Shown here piece after piece: positions 51,304 to 61,147 of a stretch of 64,000 nucleotides of DNA. Positions within the stretch are counted from its first letter, which is position 1. Each line of letters begins with the position of its first letter. The DNA is from Aureibacillus halotolerans. Its GTDB lineage: Bacteria; Bacillota; Bacilli; Bacillales; DSM-28697. The position numbers and the translations under genes are program-made. The notes under the pieces are model-generated. The model was not told the DNA's origin. It searched no databases and saw nothing but the letters and a program-made list of their open reading frames with translations. The stretch spans positions 62,001-126,000 of the forward strand of contig NZ_SNYJ01000010.1 in NCBI RefSeq assembly GCF_004363045.1, read 5' to 3'.

Positions 51304-53277
51304 ATGCCGAACTTTGACGCCCGAAAGAAATATCCACCGCAGATGCTTGTACTACTTGCCTTAGGGCTCATTGCTGGTCTCCTGCTTGTATGGCATGAGC
51401 CGGTCACAGGCATCGTGTGTTTACTCCTTTGGGCGGGAGCGGCGGTGTTTGCGTTTATTGCAGAGAATCGTCAGCAAAAACAATTAACCACATACGTGTC
51501 CAATCTCTCTCACCGTGTGAAAAAGGTGGGAGGCGAGGTGTTGCAAGAGCTTCCACTCGGAATTCTCTTGTTTAATGAGCGTTATGAAATTGATTGGGCA
51601 AACCAGCACCTGGCTTCGTTTCTGAAAAAGGAAAGCTTGCCAGGCCTGTCCTTAAATGACATTTCTCCTGCGTTGATTCCGTTACTTAAAGAGGAGGCGT
51701 CGATTGAGACGGTCACGTTACACGGTCGTACGTTTCGCATCTACTTTAAATCGGATGAACGACTCCTGTATTTCTTTGATATTACAGAGCAGCACGAGCT
51801 AGAAAAGCAGTTCAAGGATGAACAAATTGCGTTTGGGCTAATTTACCTCGACAACTATGAGGAAGTCACTCAGGGCATGGACGATCAATTAAAAAGCAAC
51901 ATTAATAGCCAGGTAACCTCAGCGATGAATCAATGGGCCATTGATCACGGCATTTACTTGAAGAAGGTGGCCGCTGATCGTTTCTTTGCCGTTTTGAATC
52001 GCCGCATCTTGAGAACTTTGGAAAAAGAAAAGTTTACAATTCTCGACGACATACGCCATTTGACGTCTAAGCAAAACATCCCTCTCACGCTATCGATTGC
52101 CGTTGGGAGTGGTGAAGCCCCATACCCTGAGCTTGGGTTTCTGGCCCAATCGAGCCTTGATCTTGCACTCGGGCGTGGCGGCGATCAAGTCGCTATTAAG
52201 CAAACCAACGGAAAAGTACGTTTTTACGGAGGCAAAACCAACCCGATCGAAAAACGTACAAGGGTACGTGCGCGCGTCATTTCGCATGCGTTACGGGAGC
52301 TTGTGTTATCCAGTGACCAAGTGTTTATTATGGGGCATCGATACCCCGATATGGATGCAGTCGGCGCGTCTCTCGGTGTGCTGAAAATCGCTCAAGCGAA
52401 TGATAAAAAAGGGCGCATCGTGCTAAATCCAAATGAATTGGACACCGGCGTCCGCCGCCTCATGGCAGAGGTGAAGGAAAATGATCGCCTTTGGCAGCAC
52501 TTCATCACGCCGGAGCAGGCGATGGAAGCTGTGACACGTAACACGTTGCTTGTGATTGTTGATACAAATAAGCCGTCCATGGTCATTGATGAAAGGCTCA
52601 TCAGCAAAACCGATCATGTGGTTGTTATTGATCACCATCGTCGCGGTGAGGATTTTATTAATGATGCTGTGCTCGTGTATATGGAGCCTTATGCCTCCTC
52701 GACGGCAGAGTTGGTCACCGAATTGCTTGAGTATCAGCCAAAAGGACTTGAGGTCAGTATGCTTGAGGCGACGGCATTGCTTGCAGGCATTATCGTAGAT
52801 ACAAAAAGCTTTACGCTACGAACCGGTGCGCGGACGTTTGATGCGGCATCCTACCTGCGTTCCAAAGGGGCAGATACTGTGCTCGTTCAAAAGTTTCTCA
52901 AGGAAGACATTGATCACTTTGTGCAACGGGCACAGCTGATCTCTAATGCGGACATTTACCGTGACGGCATCGCCATTGCGCGAGGCGACATGGAAGAGGG
53001 CGTTGATCAAGTGCTCATCGCTCAAGCAGCAGACACATTGCTGGCGATGAATGAAGTGACGGCGTCGTTTGTGATTTGCCGACGAGAAGATGGTAAAATA
53101 AGCGTTAGTGCAAGATCTCTCGGAGACATCAATGTGCAGTTGATCATGGAATCGCTCGGGGGAGGCGGTCATTTATCGAATGCAGCCGCTCAATTTGAGG
53201 GGGGCACGGTGGATGAAGCCATTGCCCGACTCCGAAAGGTCATTGATGAATATCTTGAAGGGGGAGACGAAGAATGA
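51304..53277 (+). CDS. gdpP: Cyclic di-AMP phosphodiesterase GdpP (YybT)
   Basis: 657 residues. Two N-terminal membrane helices (residues about 12-58) are followed by a degenerate PAS domain, a degenerate GGDEF domain (residues about 170-300, lacking the GGDEF box) and a DHH/DHHA1 phosphodiesterase. Metal-binding motifs are [19 protein letters not shown] and the DHH triplet in [10 protein letters not shown]. The DHHA1 part has [13 protein letters not shown]. It degrades c-di-AMP, which controls potassium, osmotic balance and wall homeostasis. AAGGAGG precedes the ATG, and the 3' end overlaps rplI by 4 bp (ATGA). Confidence 0.96.
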   Translation: MPNFDARKKYPPQMLVLLALGLIAGLLLVWHEPVTGIVCLLLWAGAAVFAFIAENRQQKQLTTYVSNLSHRVKKVGGEVLQELPLGILLFNERYEIDWANQHLASFLKKESLPGLSLNDISPALIPLLKEEASIETVTLHGRTFRIYFKSDERLLYFFDITEQHELEKQFKDEQIAFGLIYLDNYEEVTQGMDDQLKSNINSQVTSAMNQWAIDHGIYLKKVAADRFFAVLNRRILRTLEKEKFTILDDIRHLTSKQNIPLTLSIAVGSGEAPYPELGFLAQSSLDLALGRGGDQVAIKQTNGKVRFYGGKTNPIEKRTRVRARVISHALRELVLSSDQVFIMGHRYPDMDAVGASLGVLKIAQANDKKGRIVLNPNELDTGVRRLMAEVKENDRLWQHFITPEQAMEAVTRNTLLVIVDTNKPSMVIDERLISKTDHVVVIDHHRRGEDFINDAVLVYMEPYASSTAELVTELLEYQPKGLEVSMLEATALLAGIIVDTKSFTLRTGARTFDAASYLRSKGADTVLVQKFLKEDIDHFVQRAQLISNADIYRDGIAIARGDMEEGVDQVLIAQAADTLLAMNEVTASFVICRREDGKISVSARSLGDINVQLIMESLGGGGHLSNAAAQFEGGTVDEAIARLRKVIDEYLEGGDEE

Positions 53278-53720
53278 AGGTTATCTTTACACAGGACGTG
53301 AAAGGAAAAGGAACGAAAGGCGAGACAAAAAACGTTTCTGATGGCTATGCTAGAAATTTCCTTTTGAAAAATGGGTATGCAGTAGAAGCAACGACTGCTA
53401 ACATGAAATCATTGCAGCAGCAAAAGAAAAAAATACAAGAACTAGAAAACGAAGAGCTTGAAGATGCGAAAGCATTGAAGGATGAGGTTGAAAAGCTTGA
53501 AGTCTCCTTGCAGACGAAGGCAGGGGAAGGCGGTCGTTTGTTTGGTTCAATCACAAGCAAACAAATCGCTGATGAGTTGAAAAAAGCTCATAACCTCAAG
53601 GTGGATAAACGCAAAATTGAACTGGATCAGCCGATTCGTTCCTTAGGGTATACGAAGGTTCCAGTGAAGCTGCACCCGGACGTCACGGCAACACTGAAGG
53701 TGCATGTGAAAGAAGCGTAA
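53274..53720 (+). CDS. rplI: 50S ribosomal protein L9
   Basis: 148 residues. The N-terminal globular domain ([36 protein letters not shown]) is joined by a long charged helix (residues about 40-75) to a C-terminal domain, giving the dumbbell shape of L9. Its ATG overlaps the gdpP stop (ATGA). A strong terminator follows, closing the yybS-gdpP-rplI unit. Confidence 0.98.
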   Translation: MKVIFTQDVKGKGTKGETKNVSDGYARNFLLKNGYAVEATTANMKSLQQQKKKIQELENEELEDAKALKDEVEKLEVSLQTKAGEGGRLFGSITSKQIADELKKAHNLKVDKRKIELDQPIRSLGYTKVPVKLHPDVTATLKVHVKEA

Positions 53721-53730
53721 GCCAACAACC

Positions 53731-53768
53731 ACCCCCGCTCCTCATTAATGTGCAGCGGGGGTTTTTTT
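53731..53768 (+). terminator. Rho-independent terminator of rplI
   Basis: ACCCCCGCT pairs with AGCGGGGGT, followed by TTTTTT. It is GC-rich and strong. Confidence 0.93.
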
Positions 53769-53813
53769 AGTAGAGCGAACGATATTGTTGTAAGAAAAAG
53801 GGGTGGAGAACAG

Positions 53814-55181
53814 ATGAGTGACATGATGGAAGGGCGGCTGCCGCCGCAAAATACGGAAGCGGAGCAGGCAGTGCTCGGGGCTGTGTTTTTAGATCCAGCA
53901 TCGATGACCACCGCCTCAGAGCTTGTCATGCCAGAGGATTTCTACAAAACGTCTCACCAGCGTATCTTTCATACGATGATGTCGCTAGCAGAAAAAAATG
54001 AGCCTGTCGATTTGGTTACTGTTACGTCAGAGCTCGCCGACCACAAAATACTAGAGGAAATCGGCGGCGTTTCCTATTTAACACAGCTCGCTGACTCCGC
54101 CCCAACCGCAGCGAACATTGAGTATTACGCGCGTATCGTCGAGGAGAAATCGATCCTGCGTCGATTGATTCGTACAGCCACCGACATTGCAGAGGATGGC
54201 TACTCACGAGACGATGAAGTGCAAAACGTTCTTTCCAATGCTGAAAAAAACATCATGGCGATTTCGCAACGAAAAAACTCTGGGAACTTCAAGGAAATTA
54301 AAGACGTCCTAGTGGATACGTATGACAACATTGAAATGCTTCATAATCGGCAAGGTGACATTACAGGCATTGCCTCCGGCTTTTCGGAATTGGATCGCAT
54401 GACAGCCGGTTTTCAACGCAATGACTTGATTATTGTAGCTGCCCGCCCATCCGTAGGTAAGACAGCATTTGCCTTGAACATCGCTCAAAATGTCGCCATT
54501 CATGCGAATGAAAATGTCGCGATTTTTAGCTTGGAGATGGGCGCCGAACAGCTCGTCATGCGGATGCTCTGTGCGGAGGGCAACATTGACGCCCAGCGGC
54601 TCAGAACGGGCAAACTAACGTCTGATGACTGGCAAAAGCTGACGATGGCGATGGGCAGCCTCTCTAACGCAGGCATTTACATCGATGATACGCCGGGGAT
54701 AAGAGTCAATGACATACGTGCTAAATGCCGCCGTCTAAAGATGGAGCATGGCATTGGTATGATCTTGATTGACTACCTACAGCTCATTGCGGGCTCCTCA
54801 CGAAATGGCGGCGAAAACCGCCAGCAAGAGGTTTCCGAGATTTCACGTTCTTTAAAAGCACTCGCCCGTGAGCTTGAAGTTCCTGTTATTGCGCTATCAC
54901 AGCTCTCCCGTGGTGTTGAATCACGCCAGGACAAACGTCCAATGATGTCTGACATTCGGGAATCCGGGAGTATTGAGCAGGATGCCGATATCGTCTCGTT
55001 TTTGTATCGGGACGATTACTATGATAAAGAATCCGAAAGCCAAAACATTATTGAGATTATTATCGCCAAACAACGGAACGGCCCTGTAGGTACTGTTGAG
55101 CTTGCGTTTGTGAAGGAATACAATAAGTTCGTTAACCTAGAGACACGGCATAATGAACATGACATGCCGCCTGGTGCATGA
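53814..55181 (+). CDS. dnaC: Replicative DNA helicase (DnaB family; dnaC in Bacillus nomenclature)
   Basis: 455 residues from the ATG at 53814 (MSDMMEGRLPPQNTEAEQAVL) with GTGGAG upstream. The N-terminal DnaB domain (residues 1-110) is followed by a linker helix and a RecA-type motor with Walker A AARPSVGKTAFALN, Walker B MILIDYLQLI and the ALSQLSRGVESR motif that contains the arginine-finger region. The hexamer is loaded by DnaI and DnaB/DnaD in Bacillus and unwinds the fork. It has its own ribosome site and lies after a terminator, so it is probably transcribed separately from rplI. Confidence 0.97.
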   Translation: MSDMMEGRLPPQNTEAEQAVLGAVFLDPASMTTASELVMPEDFYKTSHQRIFHTMMSLAEKNEPVDLVTVTSELADHKILEEIGGVSYLTQLADSAPTAANIEYYARIVEEKSILRRLIRTATDIAEDGYSRDDEVQNVLSNAEKNIMAISQRKNSGNFKEIKDVLVDTYDNIEMLHNRQGDITGIASGFSELDRMTAGFQRNDLIIVAARPSVGKTAFALNIAQNVAIHANENVAIFSLEMGAEQLVMRMLCAEGNIDAQRLRTGKLTSDDWQKLTMAMGSLSNAGIYIDDTPGIRVNDIRAKCRRLKMEHGIGMILIDYLQLIAGSSRNGGENRQQEVSEISRSLKALARELEVPVIALSQLSRGVESRQDKRPMMSDIRESGSIEQDADIVSFLYRDDYYDKESESQNIIEIIIAKQRNGPVGTVELAFVKEYNKFVNLETRHNEHDMPPGA

Positions 55182-55250
55182 TCATATCGTCGTGGGTTAA
55201 GTTGAAAAGGAGGTCAGTGCCTCACTCTGGCCAACTTGGTGAACATATTA

Positions 55251-55285
55251 GCGCAACGCGAAAACAAAGCGTTGCGTTTTGTTTT
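55251..55285 (+). terminator. Rho-independent terminator of dnaC
   Basis: GCAACGC pairs with GCGTTGC around GAAAACAAA, followed by GTTTTGTTTT. Confidence 0.85.
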
Positions 55286-55322
55286 GCTCAAGGGTTTAAA
55301 TGAATGGTAGCCGTTCTTCTCA

Positions 55323-55399
55323 ATAGACGAACATAAAATGGAATTGATGTTATAATCGTTCGTCTTCTCATTGACTTTCCCTGTGGTTACTGATACAAT
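55323..55399 (+). promoter_or_regulatory. purA promoter with candidate PurR box pair
   Basis: A SigA promoter TTGACT (55371-55376), 17-bp spacer, TACAAT (55394-55399) is clear. Upstream, AGACGAAC (55326-55332 region) and its inverse GTTCGTCT (55358-55365 region) face each other with 25 bp between the CGAAC cores. Bacillus PurR binds inverted PurBoxes with a CGAAC core at about this spacing upstream of purA, so repression by PurR, relieved by PRPP, is likely. The flanking bases fit the box consensus only partly. Confidence 0.65.
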
Positions 55400-55440
55400 C
55401 ATCTACGGTTACATGTGAAAATGCGTACTTTTAAACATAG

Positions 55441-56772
<1,332 letters not shown>

Positions 56773-56790
56773 AGGGGAAGACTATAGTCA

Positions 56791-56836
56791 GGAAGGGAAA
56801 ACATCCAATAAATTTTCCCTTCCTTCCCCCTTTTTT
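56791..56836 (+). terminator. Rho-independent terminator of purA
   Basis: GGAAGGGAAAA pairs perfectly with TTTTCCCTTCC, followed by a C-rich stretch and TTTTTT. Confidence 0.88.
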
Positions 56837-56847
56837 ATAAAAAAAGC

Positions 56848-56875
56848 TTGCATGTTCCCTCTCGTTTATGATAAT
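56848..56875 (+). promoter_or_regulatory. Promoter of tRNA-Lys/fMet
   Basis: TTGCAT, a 16-bp spacer, then GATAAT, ending 23 bp before tRNA-Lys. An overlapping TAATAT gives an 18-bp alternative. Confidence 0.65.
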
Positions 56876-56898
56876 ATTATTATTGTCGTTGTTGAGAG

Positions 56899-56971
56899 GA
56901 GCCATTAGCTCAGCCGGTAGAGCATCTGACTTTTAATCAGAGGGTCGGAGGTTCGAATCCTCCATGGCTCA
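56899..56971 (+). tRNA. tRNA-Lys (anticodon TTT)
   Basis: Cloverleaf with acceptor GAGCCAT/ATGGCTC, anticodon loop CTTTTAA and T-arm GGAGGTTCGAATCCTCC. CCA is not encoded after the A discriminator. Confidence 0.96.
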
Positions 56972-56983
56972 TATAAAAATCGT

Positions 56984-57060
<77 letters not shown>

Positions 57061-57065
57061 AAATA

Positions 57066-57287
57066 ATTGACGCATCTACATCGAGCAACATCCCTGATAA
57101 GTCAATACTGTAGTACTCGTAGAGTGCAACCAATTTAAAATTGACGCATCTGCGTTGAAACACTTCTTCGCCAAGTCAATGTTGTAGTACTTGAAGAGTG
57201 CAATTAAATCAAGTTTGCACCACTACGTTGATCATCATCTTGACAAGTCAACATTAGCAATATGTGCACTATTTCTTTACATACATA
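57066..57287 (+). repeat. Three tandem 74-bp units between tRNA-fMet and tRNA-Asp
   Basis: Units start at 57066, 57140 and 57214. The first two share ATTGACGCATCT, AAGTCAAT, TGTAGTACT and AGAGTGCAA; the third is degenerate but in register. Each contains TTGAC...GTCAA inverted arms. The unit length is close to that of a tRNA gene, yet no cloverleaf is evident. Confidence 0.8.
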
Positions 57288-57327
57288 AACGTTTGAGGAT
57301 ACGCAAAATTCTTACAATTTTATACAA

Positions 57328-57403
57328 GGTCCCGTGGTGTAGCGGTTAACATGCCTGCCTGTCACGCAGGAGATCGCCGGTTCGATCCCGGTCGGGACCG
57401 CCA
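57328..57403 (+). tRNA. tRNA-Asp (anticodon GTC)
   Basis: Acceptor GGTCCCG/CGGGACC with G discriminator and encoded CCA, anticodon loop CTGTCAC, T-arm CCGGTTCGATCCCGG. Confidence 0.97.
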
Positions 57404-57425
57404 TTTTATTTTTTTTTGCGTATAT

Positions 57426-57498
<73 letters not shown>

Positions 57499-57513
57499 CT
57501 TTTTTACCTAACT

Positions 57514-57538
57514 AGACCTTTGAGGGTCTTTTTTTATT
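57514..57538 (+). terminator. Terminator of the tRNA cluster
   Basis: AGACC pairs with GGGTCT around a short loop, followed by a T-run, 16 bp after tRNA-Phe. A second palindrome, AGACCTATATAGGTCT at 57631-57646 with T-run, may back it up. Confidence 0.8.
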
Positions 57539-57830
57539 TGTCTGAAAGCAAAGATCGTTGAAGGGTAGATAGCCTAAGTTTTCTATGCTTTTCTTCCTCT
57601 GGTGAGATTGTGAGATGATATCTCTTTTCGAGACCTATATAGGTCTTTTTTTATGTGCATTGAAGTGAATATGATAACTGAAGCACATAAGTACAAACTA
57701 AAGAAAATACACGAGTTGGTCTTTCTTGTTTTTTCGTAATTTTTAAAAATCCATAACGAAAATAAAGAAAAATTTCCCATGATAAACTATAATTGTCTTA
57801 ATAACGTCTACATAAGCACTAGGGTCTTTA

Positions 57831-57896
57831 ATGAACGATTTCTTTCTTCTTCTATTCTCTCAACAAGAAATTACGTTATTGACTATTTCAAAATGA
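57831..57896 (+). CDS. Possible 21-residue leader peptide
   Basis: ATG at 57831 encodes MNDFFLLLFSQQEITLLTIS then Lys and TGA (57894-57896). An AGGG lies about 9 nt upstream. The stop codon falls in the loop of a hairpin whose 5' arm is the last part of the frame. Leader peptides so placed control several Bacillus antibiotic-resistance ABC genes. The frame is short and the evidence is positional only. Confidence 0.3.
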   Translation: MNDFFLLLFSQQEITLLTISK

Positions 57897-57905
57897 GAAA
57901 TAGTC
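57881..57905 (+). promoter_or_regulatory. Hairpin upstream of the ABC operon
   Basis: GACTATTTC pairs perfectly with GAAATAGTC around a 7-nt loop, 24 bp before the AAAGGAG ribosome site of the first gene. No T-run follows. Confidence 0.6.
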
Positions 57906-57943
57906 GGTCCCTGTCGTTAATGATGAAGAAAGGAGTTGGTTTT

Positions 57944-58750
57944 ATGTCCTATCGTCATTCCGTAGTAAAGGAACTAAAAGAATCGTTACATCGAAAACGC
58001 ATCCTTTTTATAGTATTCGCGTTTTGTTTATTCTATCTATTTTACGCAAGCCAGAAAGCAAGCTATTCCTTTACTAATTCACTAAGCCTTTTTACGTTTT
58101 TTTTAGAGAATTTACTGCCCATGACGTTCCCATTGCTTGCTGTATTTATCTATTTGGGGAAGTTTTCTGCGGAACTCAACCATCGCTTTATTTTTTACAC
58201 TAGAACTCGAATGGCCTTGGGAAAAACGATCATATCGAAGTTCTTGGTGAATTTTATGCTAACGTTCGCTGTTTTTTTTCTGTATGTGTTTATCACCTTT
58301 CTTTATGCCTTTTATATTGATCCTTTCTTTGGACTTACGGAATATTTTAATCCAGATATGACTGTTGCAGAAATGGAAAAAGACAGATTAGAACGCCATA
58401 CCTTTACGCAGTTGCTTGTTTACGGTGATTTTATTTACGGGGTGCTTTACTCCACATGGGTCGGTGTCAACGCGGCGGTTTGGTCCAGTTTTGGGTTCCT
58501 GCTCCTTCTTGTTATGAACAGGTCCTATGTCGCTTTAACTATTCCTTACTTGGCGTATCTTGCGCAAGTGTTTTTTTTCGGAAACCCAACGCTGCAACCT
58601 TATCGATTCTCTTTTTCGGTTTTCCCTTACGGCTTTACTCAACAGGAAATTTGGACAGCTTTCATTCCTTTGGGGGCATTAGTTATCATCTGTCTTGCTC
58701 TCAGCTTATACGTGCGATTGAAATTCAGAACCTTGGATAATTTTCTATGA
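57944..58750 (+). CDS. ABC exporter-like membrane subunit 1
   Basis: 268 residues from the ATG at 57944 (MSYRHSVVKELKESLHRKR), which has AAAGGAG at good spacing; in-frame codons back to 57779 do not. About six hydrophobic helices are visible: ILFIVFAFCLFYLFYAS, FFLENLLPMTFPLLAVFIYLG, FLVNFMLTFAVFFLYVFITFLYAF, and others toward the C-terminus (ALVIICLALSLYV). The arrangement of a cytoplasmic N-terminus, large hydrophilic segment after helix 3 and six helices fits ABC-2 type permeases. No family is assigned. Its stop overlaps the next gene (ATGA). Confidence 0.7.
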   Translation: MSYRHSVVKELKESLHRKRILFIVFAFCLFYLFYASQKASYSFTNSLSLFTFFLENLLPMTFPLLAVFIYLGKFSAELNHRFIFYTRTRMALGKTIISKFLVNFMLTFAVFFLYVFITFLYAFYIDPFFGLTEYFNPDMTVAEMEKDRLERHTFTQLLVYGDFIYGVLYSTWVGVNAAVWSSFGFLLLLVMNRSYVALTIPYLAYLAQVFFFGNPTLQPYRFSFSVFPYGFTQQEIWTAFIPLGALVIICLALSLYVRLKFRTLDNFL

Positions 58751-59538
58751 GGTTTTCACGGCATTGCTTTCGTTCATATAACGTCTGGATGTGGTTTTTC
58801 GTCGCTGTTGTCTTGTTGCTTTGTGCGTGGGATCAGCGAATGTTTGTGATGGACCTGGCGCAGTACAAAGGCCTTCATTCAAATCAATGGGATGTTTTAA
58901 TGGCTTGTTTGGGAAGCCCGTTTTTAGTGCTTTATTTAATATCCCCCTTCTGGATTTTTCATTCCAGCCGGATGATACTACAGGACTGGGACCCGGTTGT
59001 ATTGATTCGTTTTAAAAGCCCGATGCATTGGGTATGGTTTACGTTGGCTAAACGGATCGGCCAATTGATTGTATTTTATGTATTGCTGCTGCTTGCGGCT
59101 GTCGCCATGACTACAGGCATTCCTTGGGAAAGTGACTGGAGTGCGTTCACAAAAAGTCCGTCTGGTCACCTCATTGCTTATACGCAGCCTGTTTATGAAA
59201 GTGGGATCTCTCCTTGGCTTGGAGTTCTTTTGGAGATGGGTTTAGCGGGCGGATACCTGATCGTTATTCAACTCCTCTTGTATTCGCTATTTCTCTTATT
59301 TTCACACAAACGGTTGGTTTTGCTATTCGGGAGTGTTCTCATTTTCATCGGTGGTATTGTGTCCTACAAGATGGTGCCTGGCGACTTGCCCTTTGCAAAG
59401 GTAACGAGCTATTTTGTACTTTCGTATACTCTCCAGTCGTTCCCGGCAGTTTGGGTGCCGTTTGCGATGTATCTGCTTTTCTCGGTGGTTCTTCTTGGGT
59501 TTGCCTACCTGTATTTGAGGATGAAGCGTATTGAATAA
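58747..59538 (+). CDS. ABC exporter-like membrane subunit 2
   Basis: 263 residues with about six hydrophobic helices (for example VWMWFFVAVVLLLCAW, FLVLYLISPFWIFH, LIVFYVLLLLAAVAM, YLIVIQLLLYSLFLLF, LVLLFGSVLIFIGGIV). The ATG overlaps the stop of the preceding gene by 4 bp. A cytoplasmic LIRFKSPMHWVWFTLAKR segment has a basic coupling-helix look. Similar in plan but not obviously in sequence to the flanking membrane proteins. Function not recognised. Confidence 0.68.
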   Translation: MRFSRHCFRSYNVWMWFFVAVVLLLCAWDQRMFVMDLAQYKGLHSNQWDVLMACLGSPFLVLYLISPFWIFHSSRMILQDWDPVVLIRFKSPMHWVWFTLAKRIGQLIVFYVLLLLAAVAMTTGIPWESDWSAFTKSPSGHLIAYTQPVYESGISPWLGVLLEMGLAGGYLIVIQLLLYSLFLLFSHKRLVLLFGSVLIFIGGIVSYKMVPGDLPFAKVTSYFVLSYTLQSFPAVWVPFAMYLLFSVVLLGFAYLYLRMKRIE

Positions 59539-60250
59539 AAACCTAGGGCGAATGAATCTTCCATTCATCGTTTATGTGTCGATCTGCCTTGTTGGGGCGG
59601 CGAACTTTGTGCTTTTTGGGGAGTCCGATACGATCATCGCCTCCCTTCATACGGCAATTAATGGTGTCTTCCCACAGGGCATTCTTGTGATGCGGTATTT
59701 GTTTTACATGATTGTTCATCTTGGACTGGTTTATCTATTCCTCCATTATTTTGAGCGGATTCAGTATGGTCAAATGTTTTATATCTTGATTCGTTCCAAG
59801 TCTTTTTTACATTGGTTCCTTCACCAGCTTGGAAACATCACCTTGCTGGGGCTGGTCTGGTTGGTCGCTTTAGCTTTGCTGTTTTATGTGGGGGGTCTCC
59901 TTCGGGGGCTGCCGCTTGGCGCTGGTGTTGAAGATGTGCCAACCACGATCATTCTGTATCATCACTTTATAAACGGACTGTTGCAATTTGTAAATTATGC
60001 CCTGATTGCCTTTATCGTTTTCTGGATTTGGAGAAGTGATGTCCTGTTGTTAGGGTCTTTCGCTGTCATGTTTTTGCTTGGTTTGCCAGCGATAAATACG
60101 CACCAATTCCTGCCGTTTGCCTTAAGTTCGATGGGGTATGTGACAAGTGCTTGGTTCGGTGTGTTCACGATTAGCGGTGTGTTAGTGGCTTTCATTATCA
60201 TAGAAATCGTGTTTTTGATCCTTGTGTTCAAGAAAGCGAAGTCGATTTAG
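59531..60250 (+). CDS. ABC exporter-like membrane subunit 3
   Basis: 239 residues starting at a TTG at 59531 that overlaps the previous gene's end by 8 bp. About six helices are visible (LPFIVYVSICLVGAANFVLF, LFYMIVHLGLVYLFLHYF, LLGLVWLVALALLFYVGGLL, FVNYALIAFIVFWIW, VLLLGSFAVMFLLGL, ISGVLVAFIIIEIVFLILVF). An IRSKSFLHWFLHQLGN segment resembles the FKSPMHWVWFTLAK loop of subunit 2, suggesting the subunits are distant relatives that share an ATPase contact. No family name can be given. Confidence 0.68.
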   Translation: MNKNLGRMNLPFIVYVSICLVGAANFVLFGESDTIIASLHTAINGVFPQGILVMRYLFYMIVHLGLVYLFLHYFERIQYGQMFYILIRSKSFLHWFLHQLGNITLLGLVWLVALALLFYVGGLLRGLPLGAGVEDVPTTIILYHHFINGLLQFVNYALIAFIVFWIWRSDVLLLGSFAVMFLLGLPAINTHQFLPFALSSMGYVTSAWFGVFTISGVLVAFIIIEIVFLILVFKKAKSI

Positions 60251-60267
60251 AAGGGAGTTTTTGCCTT

Positions 60268-60921
60268 ATGAATATTATCGAAGTAAAGTCTGTGTATAAA
60301 AAATTTAGAGGCGTCACATTGTTTGAAGGCGCTTCAGCTGAATTCAATCATGGTGAAATCCACGGAATCATTGGTCCAAATGGTTCGGGGAAGTCGGTAT
60401 TCTTTAAAATGATTTGTGGGTTTATTCAACCGGATCAGGGGACGATTACGATTGATCCTACATATAGAAGCAAAGCCCACGGGTTTCCGGACAACTTTGG
60501 CATCATCATTGACCGTCCTGGCTACATTGCAGGAAAAACGGGGTTTGCAAACTTGCAAAGGCTGGCCGCCATTCAGGATAAGATTACGGATGAGGACATT
60601 GTGAAGACAATGAAGAGAGTCGGATTGCAGCCGGAGGCAAAGCAGAAAGTAAAAAACTATTCACTTGGCATGAAGCAAAAATTGGCGTTAGCCCAGGCTA
60701 TTATGGAAGACCAGCAAGTGCTAATTCTGGACGAGCCCTTTAATGCTTTGGACAAAGACAGTGTCACGTCAGTACGGCAATTGCTGCTGGATTTAAAGGC
60801 CCAAGGGAAAACCATTATTATGACGAGCCATCAGGAAAATGATATTGAGCTGTTGTGCGACAAGGTCTATCGAATCGATCAGTACAAGCTGGAGGAAGTC
60901 GAGCGGAAAATGCCAACGTAA
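60268..60921 (+). CDS. ABC transporter ATP-binding protein
   Basis: 217 residues. A single nucleotide-binding domain has Walker A GPNGSGKSVFFK, signature YSLGMKQKLALAQAI, Walker B QVLILDEPFNALD and switch His in MTSHQEND. The form (single compact domain, LGMKQ signature) is typical of exporters of drugs, bacteriocins or lipids and of lantibiotic-immunity systems. It is the last gene of the string, 17 bp after subunit 3, and should power the three membrane subunits. Substrate unknown. Confidence 0.95.
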   Translation: MNIIEVKSVYKKFRGVTLFEGASAEFNHGEIHGIIGPNGSGKSVFFKMICGFIQPDQGTITIDPTYRSKAHGFPDNFGIIIDRPGYIAGKTGFANLQRLAAIQDKITDEDIVKTMKRVGLQPEAKQKVKNYSLGMKQKLALAQAIMEDQQVLILDEPFNALDKDSVTSVRQLLLDLKAQGKTIIMTSHQENDIELLCDKVYRIDQYKLEEVERKMPT

Positions 60922-60952
60922 TAAAAACGTTGAGACAAACTGAGAAGAGGAA

Positions 60953-60994
60953 AATCGAACTGTGAGATGAAAGCTTCTCGTCGTTCGAATTTTT
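60953..60994 (+). terminator. Terminator of the ABC operon
   Basis: TCGAAC...GAGA pairs with TCTC...GTTCGA across small internal loops, followed by ATTTTT. It lies about 30 bp after the ATPase gene. Confidence 0.7.
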
Positions 60995-61019
60995 CTAATT
61001 TGACCAAAATGACCCAAAA

Positions 61020-61039
61020 TTGTCATGCTCCCGTGACAA
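61020..61039. promoter_or_regulatory. Inverted repeat upstream of the M23 peptidase gene
   Basis: TTGTCA and TGACAA face each other across 8 bp. It lies about 110 bp before the coding start and may be an operator; the regulator is unknown. Confidence 0.35.
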
Positions 61040-61147
61040 AAAGACTACAAAACGATTACAAGTGACTTGAAAGTCTTCCAATTATCGAATCCTATGGTAC
61101 AGTATTTTGTGGGAATGAGATTGATGCAAGTAGGGGGAACACATCAA

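Larger units (their letters stand above)
57539..57943. other. Leader region of the ABC operon
   Basis: 405 bp between the tRNA cluster and the first membrane-protein gene. It contains the backup terminator at 57631-57653, a TATAAT at 57788-57793 without a good -35, a 21-codon frame and a hairpin (listed separately). No other gene is supported. Confidence 0.6.

Noticed and set aside
57066-57287. CRISPR-like array
   Set aside because: Repeats are 74 bp without unique spacers and no cas genes are present.
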